The translations under genes were made by a program, and so were the position numbers. Positions 1-8,605 of a DNA stretch of 34,866 nucleotides are shown here, piece after piece. The notes under the pieces were generated by a model. It ran no database searches. It was given only the letters and a program-made list of their open reading frames with translations, and was not told where the DNA came from. The DNA is from Pseudomonadales bacterium (GTDB lineage Bacteria > Pseudomonadota > Gammaproteobacteria > Pseudomonadales > Azotimanducaceae). Position 1 is the stretch's first letter; each line of letters begins with the position of its first letter. The stretch is taken from NCBI GenBank assembly GCA_028280225.1, contig JANQMF010000193.1:1-34866 (forward strand). The letters run 5' to 3'.

Positions 1-1033
1 CGTCGGTTTGGTCGTAAGCAAAGGTAACATCCTGGAAGACTACGTGGGCACCTTGGGTAACTCCGGAGCCCGGGGCCTGGGATAAGGGTGGCACCGCCAG
101 CAGCTCGCTGATCCGATCGATTGCCGCTTCCATAAAATCGAACATGGATGACATATTGGCAAACAGGGCCAACGGCTCGCTAAAGCGGATCGCAATCACA
201 ATCAGGGCGAGCACCGCAGCTACGCTCAGTGAATCGGCCAGGACAAAGGAGATGGCCAGTGCGGCAATGGCCAAAATGCCAATTTGCACTAACGCCGACA
301 TGATGATGGAGGGCAGGGTGATGAGCTTGGTGCCGGCTACCTGTGCCTCGCGCAACCGCGCCAGCGAATCTTGCAGACGCTGTGACTCCTGACCTACCTG
401 GCGCGTAGCCCGCAGTACGCTTAAACCCTGGGTATATTCCACGATATGGGACGCGGCATCCGCGTGGGCAACCACCGAAATGCGATTCTCCCGGGCGCCT
501 GCGGCGCGAATAGTCCGATAAATCGGTACCGCCACGGGAAATAAAATCAGCATGGCCACCGCCAGCCGCCAATCCACGAACAGCGTGGCGATAACGGTTA
601 CCGTGGGTGCCACTATGGTATTGATGACCACGCCGAACAAGCCTCCGGCAATGGAGACCACGTCGTTGACATTCCCCGTAAGGACACTGTTTAAATCACC
701 AGTCTGGCGCCGGGCAAGTTGCTCCAGCGGCATCTGCTTAAGCTGCTCACCAAGGTTCGAGCGCGTTTCGTCGGAGACCTCAATGTACACCCGCCACCCG
801 CAGTGCGATTCACCGAAACGCAGCAAGGCATCAACAATTACCAGGGTGACGATGCCGGTCACATACCACCACACCTGATCGGAACCTTCGGCAAGGGCGA
901 AGAACAGCGGAAACAGAAGAGCGTAGGCCAGCCCCTGGGCCATGGCTGCAAGCATGGCGTAGATTAAGGAGCCGCGCATCAAGTCTGCCCTGGAACCGCA
1001 GGCGCGAATCATATTTCGAAACGTTGTAATCAT
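1..1033 (-). CDS. ABC transporter, half-size membrane/ATPase protein (partial, siderophore-type)
   Basis: The gene runs leftward off the window, so only the N-terminal 344 residues are visible. They form the six-helix exporter-type membrane domain, with several hydrophobic segments and the typical TMD sequence WRLAVAMLILFPVAVPIY. The visible part ends at the start of the nucleotide-binding domain (VVFQDVTFAYDQ); the Walker motifs lie outside the window. The ATG at 1033 has AAGGA just upstream and starts 8 nt after the stop of the neighbouring ABC gene, so the two are co-transcribed and probably form a heterodimer. Paired half-transporters next to TonB receptor and PepSY genes under a Fur box resemble the YbtP/YbtQ and IrtA/IrtB siderophore importers, which have an exporter fold. 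The inner-membrane iron-siderophore role is inferred from this context. A lipid or siderophore exporter is the main alternative. Confidence 0.88.
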   Translation of the reverse strand, partial: MITTFRNMIRACGSRADLMRGSLIYAMLAAMAQGLAYALLFPLFFALAEGSDQVWWYVTGIVTLVIVDALLRFGESHCGWRVYIEVSDETRSNLGEQLKQMPLEQLARRQTGDLNSVLTGNVNDVVSIAGGLFGVVINTIVAPTVTVIATLFVDWRLAVAMLILFPVAVPIYRTIRAAGARENRISVVAHADAASHIVEYTQGLSVLRATRQVGQESQRLQDSLARLREAQVAGTKLITLPSIIMSALVQIGILAIAALAISFVLADSLSVAAVLALIVIAIRFSEPLALFANMSSMFDFMEAAIDRISELLAVPPLSQAPGSGVTQGAHVVFQDVTFAYDQTD

Positions 1034-1041
1034 GTTAGTCC

Positions 1042-2838
1042 TTAAGCTGGCTCTGTTTCATCCGCGCGCAGTCCCCAGCCCTGGGCCCGCTCGAAGTGTG
1101 ACCACAGTTTGGCATACCGGCCCTCATTGGCCACCAGCTCCGCATGGGTGCCCGACTCGATCACGCGGCCCCGGTCCAGTACAACAATCTGGTGGGCGTC
1201 GGTAATGGTCGACAAACGGTGGGCTACAACAATCAGAGTTTTGCCCCGGGCCAGTTCTGCCAATGCCTGGTGAATCTTGGCTTCGTTGTCCGGATCCGCA
1301 AATGCGGTGGCTTCGTCAAGGACAATGATCGGCGCATCCTGCAGAATGGCGCGGGCGATAGTAATGCGCTGGCGCTGTCCGCCGGACAGGCTGGAACCCC
1401 GTTCTCCCACTACCGAATCGTAACCGTCGGGGAGTTCGCTCATGATGAAGTCATGGGCCTGGGCAGCGGTGGCTGCCGCCACAATCGCATCGTCGGTCGC
1501 ATCGGGTTTGCCCAGCTTGATATTGTTTTTTATGCTGTCGCTGAGCAGGAAGGGTGACTGGAACACAAAGGCAACAGATTGCAGCAGTTGGTCAGATGTC
1601 ATCTGGCGGATATCAACCCCGCCAACCCGAATCTCGCCGGCGGTGACATCCCAGAACCGGGGAATAAGCTGGGCAATGGTACTTTTGCCCGCCCCGGATG
1701 GGCCAACCAGCGCGGTCACGGTGCCTGCCGGTATCTTTATGCTGACGTCCGACAGGGCGTTATCCGCCCGGCCTTCGTAACGAAAGGTGACGTTTTTCAA
1801 TTCCACCGATGCATCTTCCGGCGCACTTCCCTGTGACACCTCGGGAATCAGTTCAACCTGGCGCAATTGGCCGATACGTTTAACCGCGGCGCTGGCGTTG
1901 ACCAGTAATTGTTGCAGCCAGACGATAGGGACAATGGATTCCGTGACTGTCGGCGCCAGGATCAGGAACATCATCAGAATGGGTAGCTCCAGAGTACCCT
2001 GGCGCACCATGGGCACGCCCACGGCTAACAGCACCAATACGGTGGGCAGCGCGGCAAATAACGTGCGTGCAATAAAAGCACCGGTCTGCGACTGACTGGT
2101 CCATTCGCGCAGGGTGACCGTCGCCTCGTTCAGCGCTTTGCGGTAACGTTCAAAAGACCCCGAGCCGTCGTCGAAGGTACGTACCACATGCATTCCCTGG
2201 ACATACTCGTTAATGACCCCGTTGATGCGCTCGGTGGCCTTATCCACTCTTTTGCGGGCGACATCGTAGTCGCGAAACGCAAAGAACATGCCGATCATCC
2301 CCACAGGGAACAGCGCCAACGACAACAAAGCCAGACGCCAATCCAGAATGAGCATGAGGATAATGCCTAAAAACGGTGCGGAGAAGGTTTTGGCAAACAG
2401 CGGGGTGCTGTCCGCGACAAAGACATGGAGGGCTCGCACATCGTCCAGGACAATTTTCTTTAACGCGCCGGAACCGGCGTTGACCACGTAACCCAGGGGG
2501 ACTTGGGCCAGGCGCGTGGTCAGTTCAGTGCGCAGTATCTGCTCCAGCCGGAACGCGCCCAGATGTGAAATTCTGAATGAATAGGCGCGGCACACAAAGG
2601 AGGCTGCCACCAGACCCAGGCTGATACCCAACAATAACCACAGCCGATCCGGATTTGGTGCTTGGGCGGTCATTTCCCGGGTGATGGGCAGGAACAGCAT
2701 GATCGATCCAAGCCAGGCGATCAGGCTTAACAAAGACACTGCCATGCCAGTGTAAATCTCGCGGTTGACCGGGGAGATAACGGTCCAAAGACTTAACTCT
2801 TCCTGGGTTGCTTGTTTTTCGGTGTTTGCACTACTCAT
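1042..2838 (-). CDS. ABC transporter, half-size membrane/ATPase protein (YbtP/YbtQ-like)
   Basis: From the ATG at 2838 the protein has 598 residues: an exporter-type membrane domain (about 20-320) and an ABC ATPase domain. Walker A GPSGAGKST is at about 379-387, signature LSGGQ at 484-488, Walker B IIVLDEA at 504-510 and the switch histidine in VVAHRLS at about 540, so the ATPase looks intact. The D-loop region reads DEATAFADPDNE, a form I associate with siderophore half-transporters of the Ybt/Irt group. An upstream in-frame TTG at 2889 would add 17 residues. I prefer 2838 because it is an ATG with AAGG about 9 nt upstream. The gene is the first of a leftward pair, and a Fur box lies about 90 bp upstream. 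The predicted role is inner-membrane uptake of ferric siderophore together with the partner at 1-1033; the substrate is unknown. Confidence 0.92.
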   Translation of the reverse strand: MSSANTEKQATQEELSLWTVISPVNREIYTGMAVSLLSLIAWLGSIMLFLPITREMTAQAPNPDRLWLLLGISLGLVAASFVCRAYSFRISHLGAFRLEQILRTELTTRLAQVPLGYVVNAGSGALKKIVLDDVRALHVFVADSTPLFAKTFSAPFLGIILMLILDWRLALLSLALFPVGMIGMFFAFRDYDVARKRVDKATERINGVINEYVQGMHVVRTFDDGSGSFERYRKALNEATVTLREWTSQSQTGAFIARTLFAALPTVLVLLAVGVPMVRQGTLELPILMMFLILAPTVTESIVPIVWLQQLLVNASAAVKRIGQLRQVELIPEVSQGSAPEDASVELKNVTFRYEGRADNALSDVSIKIPAGTVTALVGPSGAGKSTIAQLIPRFWDVTAGEIRVGGVDIRQMTSDQLLQSVAFVFQSPFLLSDSIKNNIKLGKPDATDDAIVAAATAAQAHDFIMSELPDGYDSVVGERGSSLSGGQRQRITIARAILQDAPIIVLDEATAFADPDNEAKIHQALAELARGKTLIVVAHRLSTITDAHQIVVLDRGRVIESGTHAELVANEGRYAKLWSHFERAQGWGLRADETEPA

Positions 2839-2924
2839 ATCTGCGGCCTTGCAATTAACTCCCCAAGATATCCTTGAGGCTGTCGACAAAAAAATGATGA
2901 CTTTGGTATGATTCTATCCGTAAT

Positions 2925-2943
2925 GCGATTGCAAATCATTCTC
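2925..2943. promoter_or_regulatory. Fur box in the divergent ABC / methyltransferase promoter region
   Basis: The 19 bases match the classical Fur consensus GATAATGATAATCATTATC at 13 positions, including an exact AATCATT core. The box lies between the leftward ABC pair (start 2838) and the rightward methyltransferase gene (start 2976), so one site could control both directions. A possible rightward -35 (TTGCAA, 2929-2934) lies inside it. A nearly identical box occurs at 6390-6408. Confidence 0.72.
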
Positions 2944-2975
2944 ATTTGTCCCCGATGCAAAATAGATTGAAATAA

Positions 2976-3656
2976 ATGTCTGACGAGAACACAAAATCTG
3001 ACTACCGCAGTGCAATCATCGGCCTGTTGGTGGCTGCTGCCCTCCTGGGTGCCTTCATCTGGCGGCTGCCCGTCAACGGCTGGGGTTCCCTGCTTTGGTT
3101 TGCCGTCATGGCTGGCATGAGCATCATCCGCATACCCCACGAACAAAAGGCGAAAAAACTGGCGACCAACGAGACGCGCCAAGGCCGGGTGGAAAACCTG
3201 CTGCTGCTTGGGGTGACGTTGGGCGCTGCGTTGATCCCAGCGATACACCTGGCGACAGGGTTGTTTGGCTTTGCTGATTATCCGGTCCCGGCGCACTGGC
3301 CTTTTCTGGGGTTGTTGCTTGCCGCCCCGGGTCTGTGGCTGTTCTATCGCAGCCATGCGGATTTGGGCAAAAACTGGAGTGTCAGTCTGGAAATACGCAA
3401 GGATCACGGCCTGATCACCCATGGTGTCTACAGTCGCATTCGGCATCCGATGTACACCGCCATATTCTTGCTGTACACCGCTCAAGCTGTATTTATCCAC
3501 AATTGGATTGCCGGGTTGTCGGGGTTGATGACCTTTGGCTTGATGTACCTCATCCGCGCCCCGATTGAAGAAGCCATGATGCGGGAACAATTTGGCCAGG
3601 CTTATGACGAGTATTGCTCCGGCACCGGGCGCCTGTGGCCAAAACTGAGCAAATAA
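2976..3656 (+). CDS. ICMT/PEMT-family membrane methyltransferase-like protein
   Basis: A 226-residue integral membrane protein with about five hydrophobic segments. The C-terminal third carries the conserved pattern of isoprenylcysteine carboxyl methyltransferase and phospholipid methyltransferase relatives: GLITHGVYSRIRHPMYTA at about 147-164, then EEAMM, FGQAYDEY and GRLWPKL. In this superfamily these segments bind S-adenosylmethionine at the membrane face. Bacteria generally lack prenylated CaaX proteins, so the real substrate is probably a lipid or small molecule. The gene starts 33 bp after a Fur box shared with the siderophore ABC pair, which suggests iron-starvation expression and perhaps a role in modifying or handling a siderophore (inference). 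The Shine-Dalgarno sequence is weak. It converges on the MFS gene with a 27-bp gap. Confidence 0.85.
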   Translation: MSDENTKSDYRSAIIGLLVAAALLGAFIWRLPVNGWGSLLWFAVMAGMSIIRIPHEQKAKKLATNETRQGRVENLLLLGVTLGAALIPAIHLATGLFGFADYPVPAHWPFLGLLLAAPGLWLFYRSHADLGKNWSVSLEIRKDHGLITHGVYSRIRHPMYTAIFLLYTAQAVFIHNWIAGLSGLMTFGLMYLIRAPIEEAMMREQFGQAYDEYCSGTGRLWPKLSK

Positions 3657-3683
3657 AACCGTCTTGGGGGTGCCAGCTGAGCA

Positions 3684-4946
3684 CTAGCGCGGCCAACTGT
3701 GGTGTGTTTCGTCAATAATAAACTCATGCTGATGAACCAGATCTCCATGCCGGTGCTCCAGGGTTGTCTCGTCAGGCTGGGGATAAAGACAGAAACAGGC
3801 CAGGGCTGCCAGTAGCGGTAAGCTGCCCATAATCAGAAAGGTGGTTGGCCAGTTGTTCAAACCGCCCAGAAAGCCGGCCAGCAGATAGGTGACCAACCAG
3901 CAGGCGTGAGAAAGGGTGAAGTTGGCGGCAAAGAATGCCGCGCGGTGACGTTCGTGACAGGAGCGGCGCACAACCGCGCCCACGGTGGTTTGCGCAAAGC
4001 CCAAACCAAGGCCAACAACAAACCACATTAATGCCAGGGTTTGCCAGTTTACCCCCATTACACCCACGGATATGGCACCTGCGATGACAAGATTACCTAT
4101 GATAAGCAGCGCGCGTGGTGATAAAGACAGCCGGGGGACTAACATCGCCCCCAGGGCCGTACCCAAGCCGCTGGCTGCAAGAGTCAAGGACATCACACTT
4201 TCCGATTGGCCCAGAAACTGTTGTACGTACACCGCGGTGTTGACAATTACCATGGCGCTGCCGCCGGCAATGCCGATATAGGCAACCGCAACGCCGCGCA
4301 GCCTGGGTGTTTTCAAATACGCGCTGATACCCCACCAGGGGTGGGCAGTCACGGACTGTGTGGTTCGTGAAATTGCGGTTGAACCGATGAGAAAAGCGGA
4401 AAACAAAAAGGTTGCCGCGTTTAGATAAAACAAGTCGCTGAACGTCATTAAGGTGAGCAGGACCGCAGCCAGCAACGGGCTTGCGATCTGTTCAACAGAA
4501 CCGGCAACTTGCGCCCAGGACAGTGCTTTTAAGTAAGCCTGTTCGTTTTTTACCACGCTGGGCAAGAGTGCCTGATAGATGGGTGTGAACAAGGCGGAGG
4601 CGGCACTGATCAGGGTGATGGCGGCGTAAATCTGCCATTCGTGGGTGATCCAGGGCATGACGGCAACGACCAGAGCACGGACAATATCCAATGTAATCAG
4701 GCAGGACCGGGCGGGTATGCGGGCACCTAGCTGGCCGGCAAAGGGAGCAACGCTGACATAGGCAACCATTTTAATGGCCAGGGCTATGCCCAGCACCACT
4801 GCGGCACGTTCCGGCGCAATTTCAATGGCCAACAGGGCCAGGGCGATGGTGCTGACTCCGGAGCCGACCAGGGCTGTGCTGTGTGCGGCAAAAAGCCGCC
4901 GGTATGCCGGTAAGGCAAAGGGCGACTCTTTGGCTATCGGGCGCAT
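3684..4946 (-). CDS. MFS transporter with His-rich C-terminal tail
   Basis: A 420-residue protein with about 12 hydrophobic helices, including an early segment (about residues 27-75) and the loop GARIPARS where the MFS A-motif falls. The last 33 residues are hydrophilic and contain six histidines plus several acidic residues, a possible cytoplasmic metal-binding tail. Its position in the iron island, immediately after a small membrane protein and a PepSY protein, fits siderophore export of EntS type or metal efflux, but no residue fixes the substrate. The start ATG (4946) lies 4 nt after the stop of the 59-residue gene, so translation is probably coupled; no strong Shine-Dalgarno is visible. 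The three leftward genes 6263-3684 look like one operon. Confidence 0.88.
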   Translation of the reverse strand: MRPIAKESPFALPAYRRLFAAHSTALVGSGVSTIALALLAIEIAPERAAVVLGIALAIKMVAYVSVAPFAGQLGARIPARSCLITLDIVRALVVAVMPWITHEWQIYAAITLISAASALFTPIYQALLPSVVKNEQAYLKALSWAQVAGSVEQIASPLLAAVLLTLMTFSDLFYLNAATFLFSAFLIGSTAISRTTQSVTAHPWWGISAYLKTPRLRGVAVAYIGIAGGSAMVIVNTAVYVQQFLGQSESVMSLTLAASGLGTALGAMLVPRLSLSPRALLIIGNLVIAGAISVGVMGVNWQTLALMWFVVGLGLGFAQTTVGAVVRRSCHERHRAAFFAANFTLSHACWLVTYLLAGFLGGLNNWPTTFLIMGSLPLLAALACFCLYPQPDETTLEHRHGDLVHQHEFIIDETHHSWPR

Positions 4947-4950
4947 TGGA

Positions 4951-5130
4951 TCAGGAGCGTCGAATGTAAAATGTTATACCGTAACAACCCACTGCGAATA
5001 ACAAAATGCCACACACAACGTCCAGCCAGCCGTCAAATACCAGGGCAAGATACAGGGCTGCTGCAGAGACAGCGCCCAGCAGCAGGGGCCCCGCCCACAC
5101 CCTGACAAATCTGGAGTTACGCCGGATCAT
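4951..5130 (-). CDS. Small two-helix membrane protein, unknown function
   Basis: A 59-residue protein with two hydrophobic segments (about 14-30 and 34-53) and basic ends (starts MIRRNSRF, ends FYIRRS). I chose the ATG at 5130 because it overlaps the PepSY stop codon in an ATGA arrangement, a common translational coupling signal; a longer reading from 5211 would run through the PepSY coding sequence. It sits between the PepSY and MFS genes with almost no spacing, so it belongs to the iron operon. Small DUF-type membrane proteins (for example DUF3649 or DUF3325) often accompany PepSY proteins in such loci, but I cannot assign this one to a family. Confidence 0.7.
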   Translation of the reverse strand: MIRRNSRFVRVWAGPLLLGAVSAAALYLALVFDGWLDVVCGILLFAVGCYGITFYIRRS

Positions 5131-6263
5131 GATCCGGCAAAGGCAGAAACGTCGGCCAACGCTTCGCGGCCCTGCCGGCGGCGGCGCCACCACAAGACAA
5201 GGCCACTCCAAAGCAGCACAATTGCCGCAACGTCAAGCACCGCCCAGGCTACTTTTAACCAGATGCCGCCGTAGTCGCCAAAATGCAGAGGTTGGGACAA
5301 TAACAGCATTTGCAGATAAGCAGGCAGCTCGGGTGCAGCAATATAGTCTCCCGTATACGCATTGATGATGACCGGTTTGAACAAACGGCTGGAGAGGGGC
5401 TCGCGGCCGGTATTGAAGATGAGGTAGTGCCGGTCGCTGGAATAACCATTGCCGGGAAACATGGCAAAATAGAAATCACTGTCCGGCAGCCGCTGCTGGG
5501 ATTCTTCGAATGCAGCCTGAAACGAGGTGCGCCTGGCACTTTCGGCAATCGGCTGCGCCATGTCGTCGGCCACTATGGTCTGCATATCGGTCATCAACCA
5601 CATCTGAATCATCGGCGAGCCGATAGTGTTCACGGCGCCGGTGATCGACACTACAAAGAGCCAAACCGCAAGGATCATGCCCAGCGAATTATGTAAATCA
5701 AACCAGCGCCGGCGCGTATCCCCATCGCGTACCGTAGCAAAGCTACGGTTCCCCATAAAGGGTGCATACAGTACAACTCCGCTGATGATGGCAAGTAACA
5801 ACAGAATTGTCATAAGCCCCAGGAAAAACATACCCATTTGTCCAGCCAGCAGCTCCACATGGATTTGGGTGAGGGTGCCGAGTAGGCCGTCGTAGGCACT
5901 GCCTGCATCCAGCACACGACCGTCGAAGTTTGAAACTCGGGTTAACAGCGATTCTTCCAGGGGTGCATCAATTGTGCGGCCCAGGCCGACAATGGTGACA
6001 TTGGGGTCTGTCTGCTGGCGTAACACCATTTGCACTACCATCCCTGGATTTGCGGCCTCTGCGGAAGCCAGCAACCCATCAAAATTGAGCACCTGAGATT
6101 TGCCGCTCACGCCATCGTCTTCTTCAGCAAAAAGGCTCTCGAGTTCGTGATGAAAGATCAGGGGCAGGCCGGTCAAGCAGGCGGTCAGGATGAAGAGGGT
6201 ACAGACAAGGCTGGTCCATTCATGTAGCGCAAACCAACGACCCAAGGCGCGCTTGCTTTGCAT
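5127..6263 (-). CDS. PepSY-associated TM protein (PiuB/FpvG-like)
   Basis: A 378-residue inner-membrane protein. The N-terminus FALHEWTSLVCTLFILTACLTG is the usual first PepSY_TM helix with its conserved histidine. Further helices carry IHVELLAG, DLHNSLGM and QPLHFGDYGG, each with a conserved histidine, and a final helix precedes a WWRRRRQ stop-transfer segment. Large periplasmic loops lie between. Family members such as FpvG are implicated in reducing ferric siderophores in the periplasm, releasing Fe(II). The start has a strong AGGAG. The gene is divergent from the TonB receptor across a 218-bp region with a Fur box, and it leads the leftward operon PepSY - small protein - MFS. A ferrisiderophore reductase role is inferred. 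Confidence 0.9.
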   Translation of the reverse strand: MQSKRALGRWFALHEWTSLVCTLFILTACLTGLPLIFHHELESLFAEEDDGVSGKSQVLNFDGLLASAEAANPGMVVQMVLRQQTDPNVTIVGLGRTIDAPLEESLLTRVSNFDGRVLDAGSAYDGLLGTLTQIHVELLAGQMGMFFLGLMTILLLLAIISGVVLYAPFMGNRSFATVRDGDTRRRWFDLHNSLGMILAVWLFVVSITGAVNTIGSPMIQMWLMTDMQTIVADDMAQPIAESARRTSFQAAFEESQQRLPDSDFYFAMFPGNGYSSDRHYLIFNTGREPLSSRLFKPVIINAYTGDYIAAPELPAYLQMLLLSQPLHFGDYGGIWLKVAWAVLDVAAIVLLWSGLVLWWRRRRQGREALADVSAFAGS

Positions 6264-6389
6264 ACTGCTTCTCCTGACCTGCTTACGTGTAAAGAAGAGT
6301 CTTTACGGACCGATGTAACGGACCCACGTGCCGTCACGGTGTGTTGCCGCTGGATATGGACGTCATCATTTTTTTAACACCATTAATAT

Positions 6390-6408
6390 ACAATTGCAAA
6401 TCATTCAC
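6390..6408. promoter_or_regulatory. Fur box and promoter upstream of the TonB receptor
   Basis: The core AATCATT is exact, and 11 of 19 positions match the Fur consensus. The surrounding 20 bases ATTGCAAATCATTCNCATTT also occur at the 2925 box with a single difference, which strengthens the call. A candidate rightward -35 TTGCAA (6394-6399) lies in the box, with TAATGT at 6418-6423 as -10 (18-bp spacer), so Fur binding would block the promoter. A 12-bp palindrome ATGTTATAACAT follows at 6420-6431. Confidence 0.68.
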
Positions 6409-6481
6409 ATTTAGCAATAATGTTATAACATATCAATACGCAGGGGCGCTTTCCGCGCTGACCAGAAAAACAGGGGAAGAA

Positions 6482-8587
6482 ATGAGACTCCGGATCATAT
6501 TGGCTGCCGTACTGGCGGGCAGTTACTTTGTAGACGTGGCTGTGGCCGCTGATGACGATAGCATTGAAGAGATTGTTGTGGTGGGCAGCAAGACCAACGC
6601 AACCCGCCAGGAGCTTGGTACAAGCGTGGGGTACTTCGGCAACGAACGCATCAAGGCTGACGCGATTTACAATGTTGAGGATATCTTTGACCGTACCGCA
6701 AATGCTTATACCGGTACCGCATCATTTGGTGCGTACAGCATTCGCGGTGTGAACAACAACGGCATCGCCGGCGCCATCAATAACTCCAACGCGCTGGCCT
6801 CCATTGTGCTTAATGGTGTGGCGTTGGGGGTCGCATCCGGTGACTACGTAAAACCGTCAATGTTTGATGCCGCCTCGGCGGAAATTCTGCGCGGCCCGCA
6901 GTCGTCCCTGCAGGGTCCAAACTCGCTGATCGGCGCGGTGTATGTGAACTACAACCGTCCCCAGTTTGAGGACAACGACGGCATTTTGCGTGTTGAAGGC
7001 GGGGAGCTCGGCACCGTCCGCGCGGGATATGCGCAAAACTTCGAATTGGTGGATGATGTTTTAGCTGCCCGGATTGTGCTGGAAAAACGTGAATCCGAAG
7101 GGGATGTAGACAACCCGACAACGGGGTCGGACGATGTGCAGCGGGAGGATGAAGAGTCGGTCCGGCTGGCGTTGCGCTGGCAGCCGTTGGGGGATGAGCG
7201 CCTGGCCTTGGATTTGACTTATATAAACAACAACTCGGACTCAAATCCCTTTGCCCTGGTTGTGCCGCCGCCGGGTGGTGGTGATCTTTTTGACCGCCAA
7301 CAGACCTATGACGTAGACGACGAATACCCCTCGGACTTTGAGCAGGTAGCCTTTGAGCTGGGCTGGCAGATCAACGAGAACTGGCGTCTGACTTCGGTTA
7401 CCGGCCACAGTGATTTTGAACTGAAACAGGTTTTTGATGGAGATCTGACACAATTCAGTTTCCTGGAGGTTAACGGCTTCATCGAAGAAGATCTGTTCAG
7501 CCATGAGCTGCGCCTGAACTATGCGGGTGAGCGTGTTGATGCGCTGCTTGGCCTGTTTTACTCAGATGGGGACTACGGCAATGGCTTTGCCGGGTCAGGC
7601 ATTTTCCCCGACGGCATGGGTGGTGTCATGCCGTTCAATACAACCAGCGACAATGACGAGAATATCAAACAGCAGGCGGTTTTTGGCCAGGTGGCCTGGC
7701 GCCTTGCGGACAACTTAAAGCTGACCGTGGGTGCACGGCTGAATCGCGAAGAACGTGACACGGACAACTTCGCGGACAATAACGGTGTGCTCAGTGATCT
7801 GTCGGATGCAGAGACCTTTAATCAGATCATTCCCACTGCGGAGTTGGCCTGGCAAGCCACGGAAACCACATCGGTAGGGTTTAAATATGCAAAAGGGTTC
7901 CAGGCGGGCGGGATCGCCTTTGCCGTTTTCCTGGGGCAAGCCAACGCTTATGACGAAGAATTCACCCACAATTACGAGGTGTTTCTGCGCCATCAATCTT
8001 TGGATGGCAACTTTGTCTTTAATGCCAACGTATTCTACATCGACTGGTCGGACCAGCAGATCGCATCGACCTTACCCGGCGGTTTTCCGGGTTTTGATGA
8101 TCAGATACTCAACGCGGGTGAATCCGAAGTGCGCGGTATAGAAATCGAAGTCGAATGGTCAGCCAGCGAGCAGATCAATCTATTCACCAGCTTCGGCATT
8201 GTGGACACGGAATTTGAAGAATTTGTGTTTAACGGCGTTGATCTGGCGGGGGAGTCTTTCCCTCAGGCTCCCGACTTTAATGCTTCTCTGGGTGTCAACT
8301 GGGAAAGCGGACAAGGCTGGTACGGCAGCGCAACTTATGTCTATGTGGACAAAGCGTTTACGGAAGTTGCCGATCCTGAACTCACCGAACTTGGTGAGCG
8401 AAATCTGCTGAGTGGCCGATTGGGTTATGCGGGTGAGCATTGGCGGGTGTACCTGTGGGGTACCAATCTGCTGGATGATGAATACGAACTGGGCTTGTTT
8501 GACGGTAATACCTTCGGGCTCCCGGGGGCATATGGACGAGTGGGCGCACCCAGATCCGCAGGGCTTGGTGTGCAGTTTGACTGGTAG
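6482..8587 (+). CDS. TonB-dependent outer-membrane receptor
   Basis: From the ATG at 6482 (GGGGAAG upstream) the protein has 701 residues. A longer in-frame start at 6341 would run through the Fur/promoter region and is rejected. Residues 1-22 are a signal peptide ending VAVA. A TonB-box-like EEIVVVGSK follows at about 29-37, then a plug domain ending near LRGPQSSLQGPNSL (about 139-152), and a beta barrel with alternating aromatic strands to the C-terminal GLGVQFDW. Fur-box control and the downstream ABC genes indicate uptake of a ferric siderophore, though Fur-regulated receptors can also carry heme or other metals. The sequence looks more like the Proteobacterial receptors with shortened TonB boxes than like FepA-type enterobactin receptors. 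The ligand is unknown. Confidence 0.95.
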   Translation: MRLRIILAAVLAGSYFVDVAVAADDDSIEEIVVVGSKTNATRQELGTSVGYFGNERIKADAIYNVEDIFDRTANAYTGTASFGAYSIRGVNNNGIAGAINNSNALASIVLNGVALGVASGDYVKPSMFDAASAEILRGPQSSLQGPNSLIGAVYVNYNRPQFEDNDGILRVEGGELGTVRAGYAQNFELVDDVLAARIVLEKRESEGDVDNPTTGSDDVQREDEESVRLALRWQPLGDERLALDLTYINNNSDSNPFALVVPPPGGGDLFDRQQTYDVDDEYPSDFEQVAFELGWQINENWRLTSVTGHSDFELKQVFDGDLTQFSFLEVNGFIEEDLFSHELRLNYAGERVDALLGLFYSDGDYGNGFAGSGIFPDGMGGVMPFNTTSDNDENIKQQAVFGQVAWRLADNLKLTVGARLNREERDTDNFADNNGVLSDLSDAETFNQIIPTAELAWQATETTSVGFKYAKGFQAGGIAFAVFLGQANAYDEEFTHNYEVFLRHQSLDGNFVFNANVFYIDWSDQQIASTLPGGFPGFDDQILNAGESEVRGIEIEVEWSASEQINLFTSFGIVDTEFEEFVFNGVDLAGESFPQAPDFNASLGVNWESGQGWYGSATYVYVDKAFTEVADPELTELGERNLLSGRLGYAGEHWRVYLWGTNLLDDEYELGLFDGNTFGLPGAYGRVGAPRSAGLGVQFDW

Positions 8588-8605
8588 TTGAGGTAAGGAG
8601 CAGTC

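Noticed and set aside
2835-3590. 251-codon leftward ORF opposite the ICMT-like gene
   Set aside because: It is antisense to a well-supported membrane protein, has Gln/Arg-rich low-complexity sequence, and would cover the Fur-box promoter region.
6341-6481. Longer start for the TonB receptor
   Set aside because: The added 47 codons run through the Fur box and promoter; a true signal peptide starts at 6482 with a Shine-Dalgarno.
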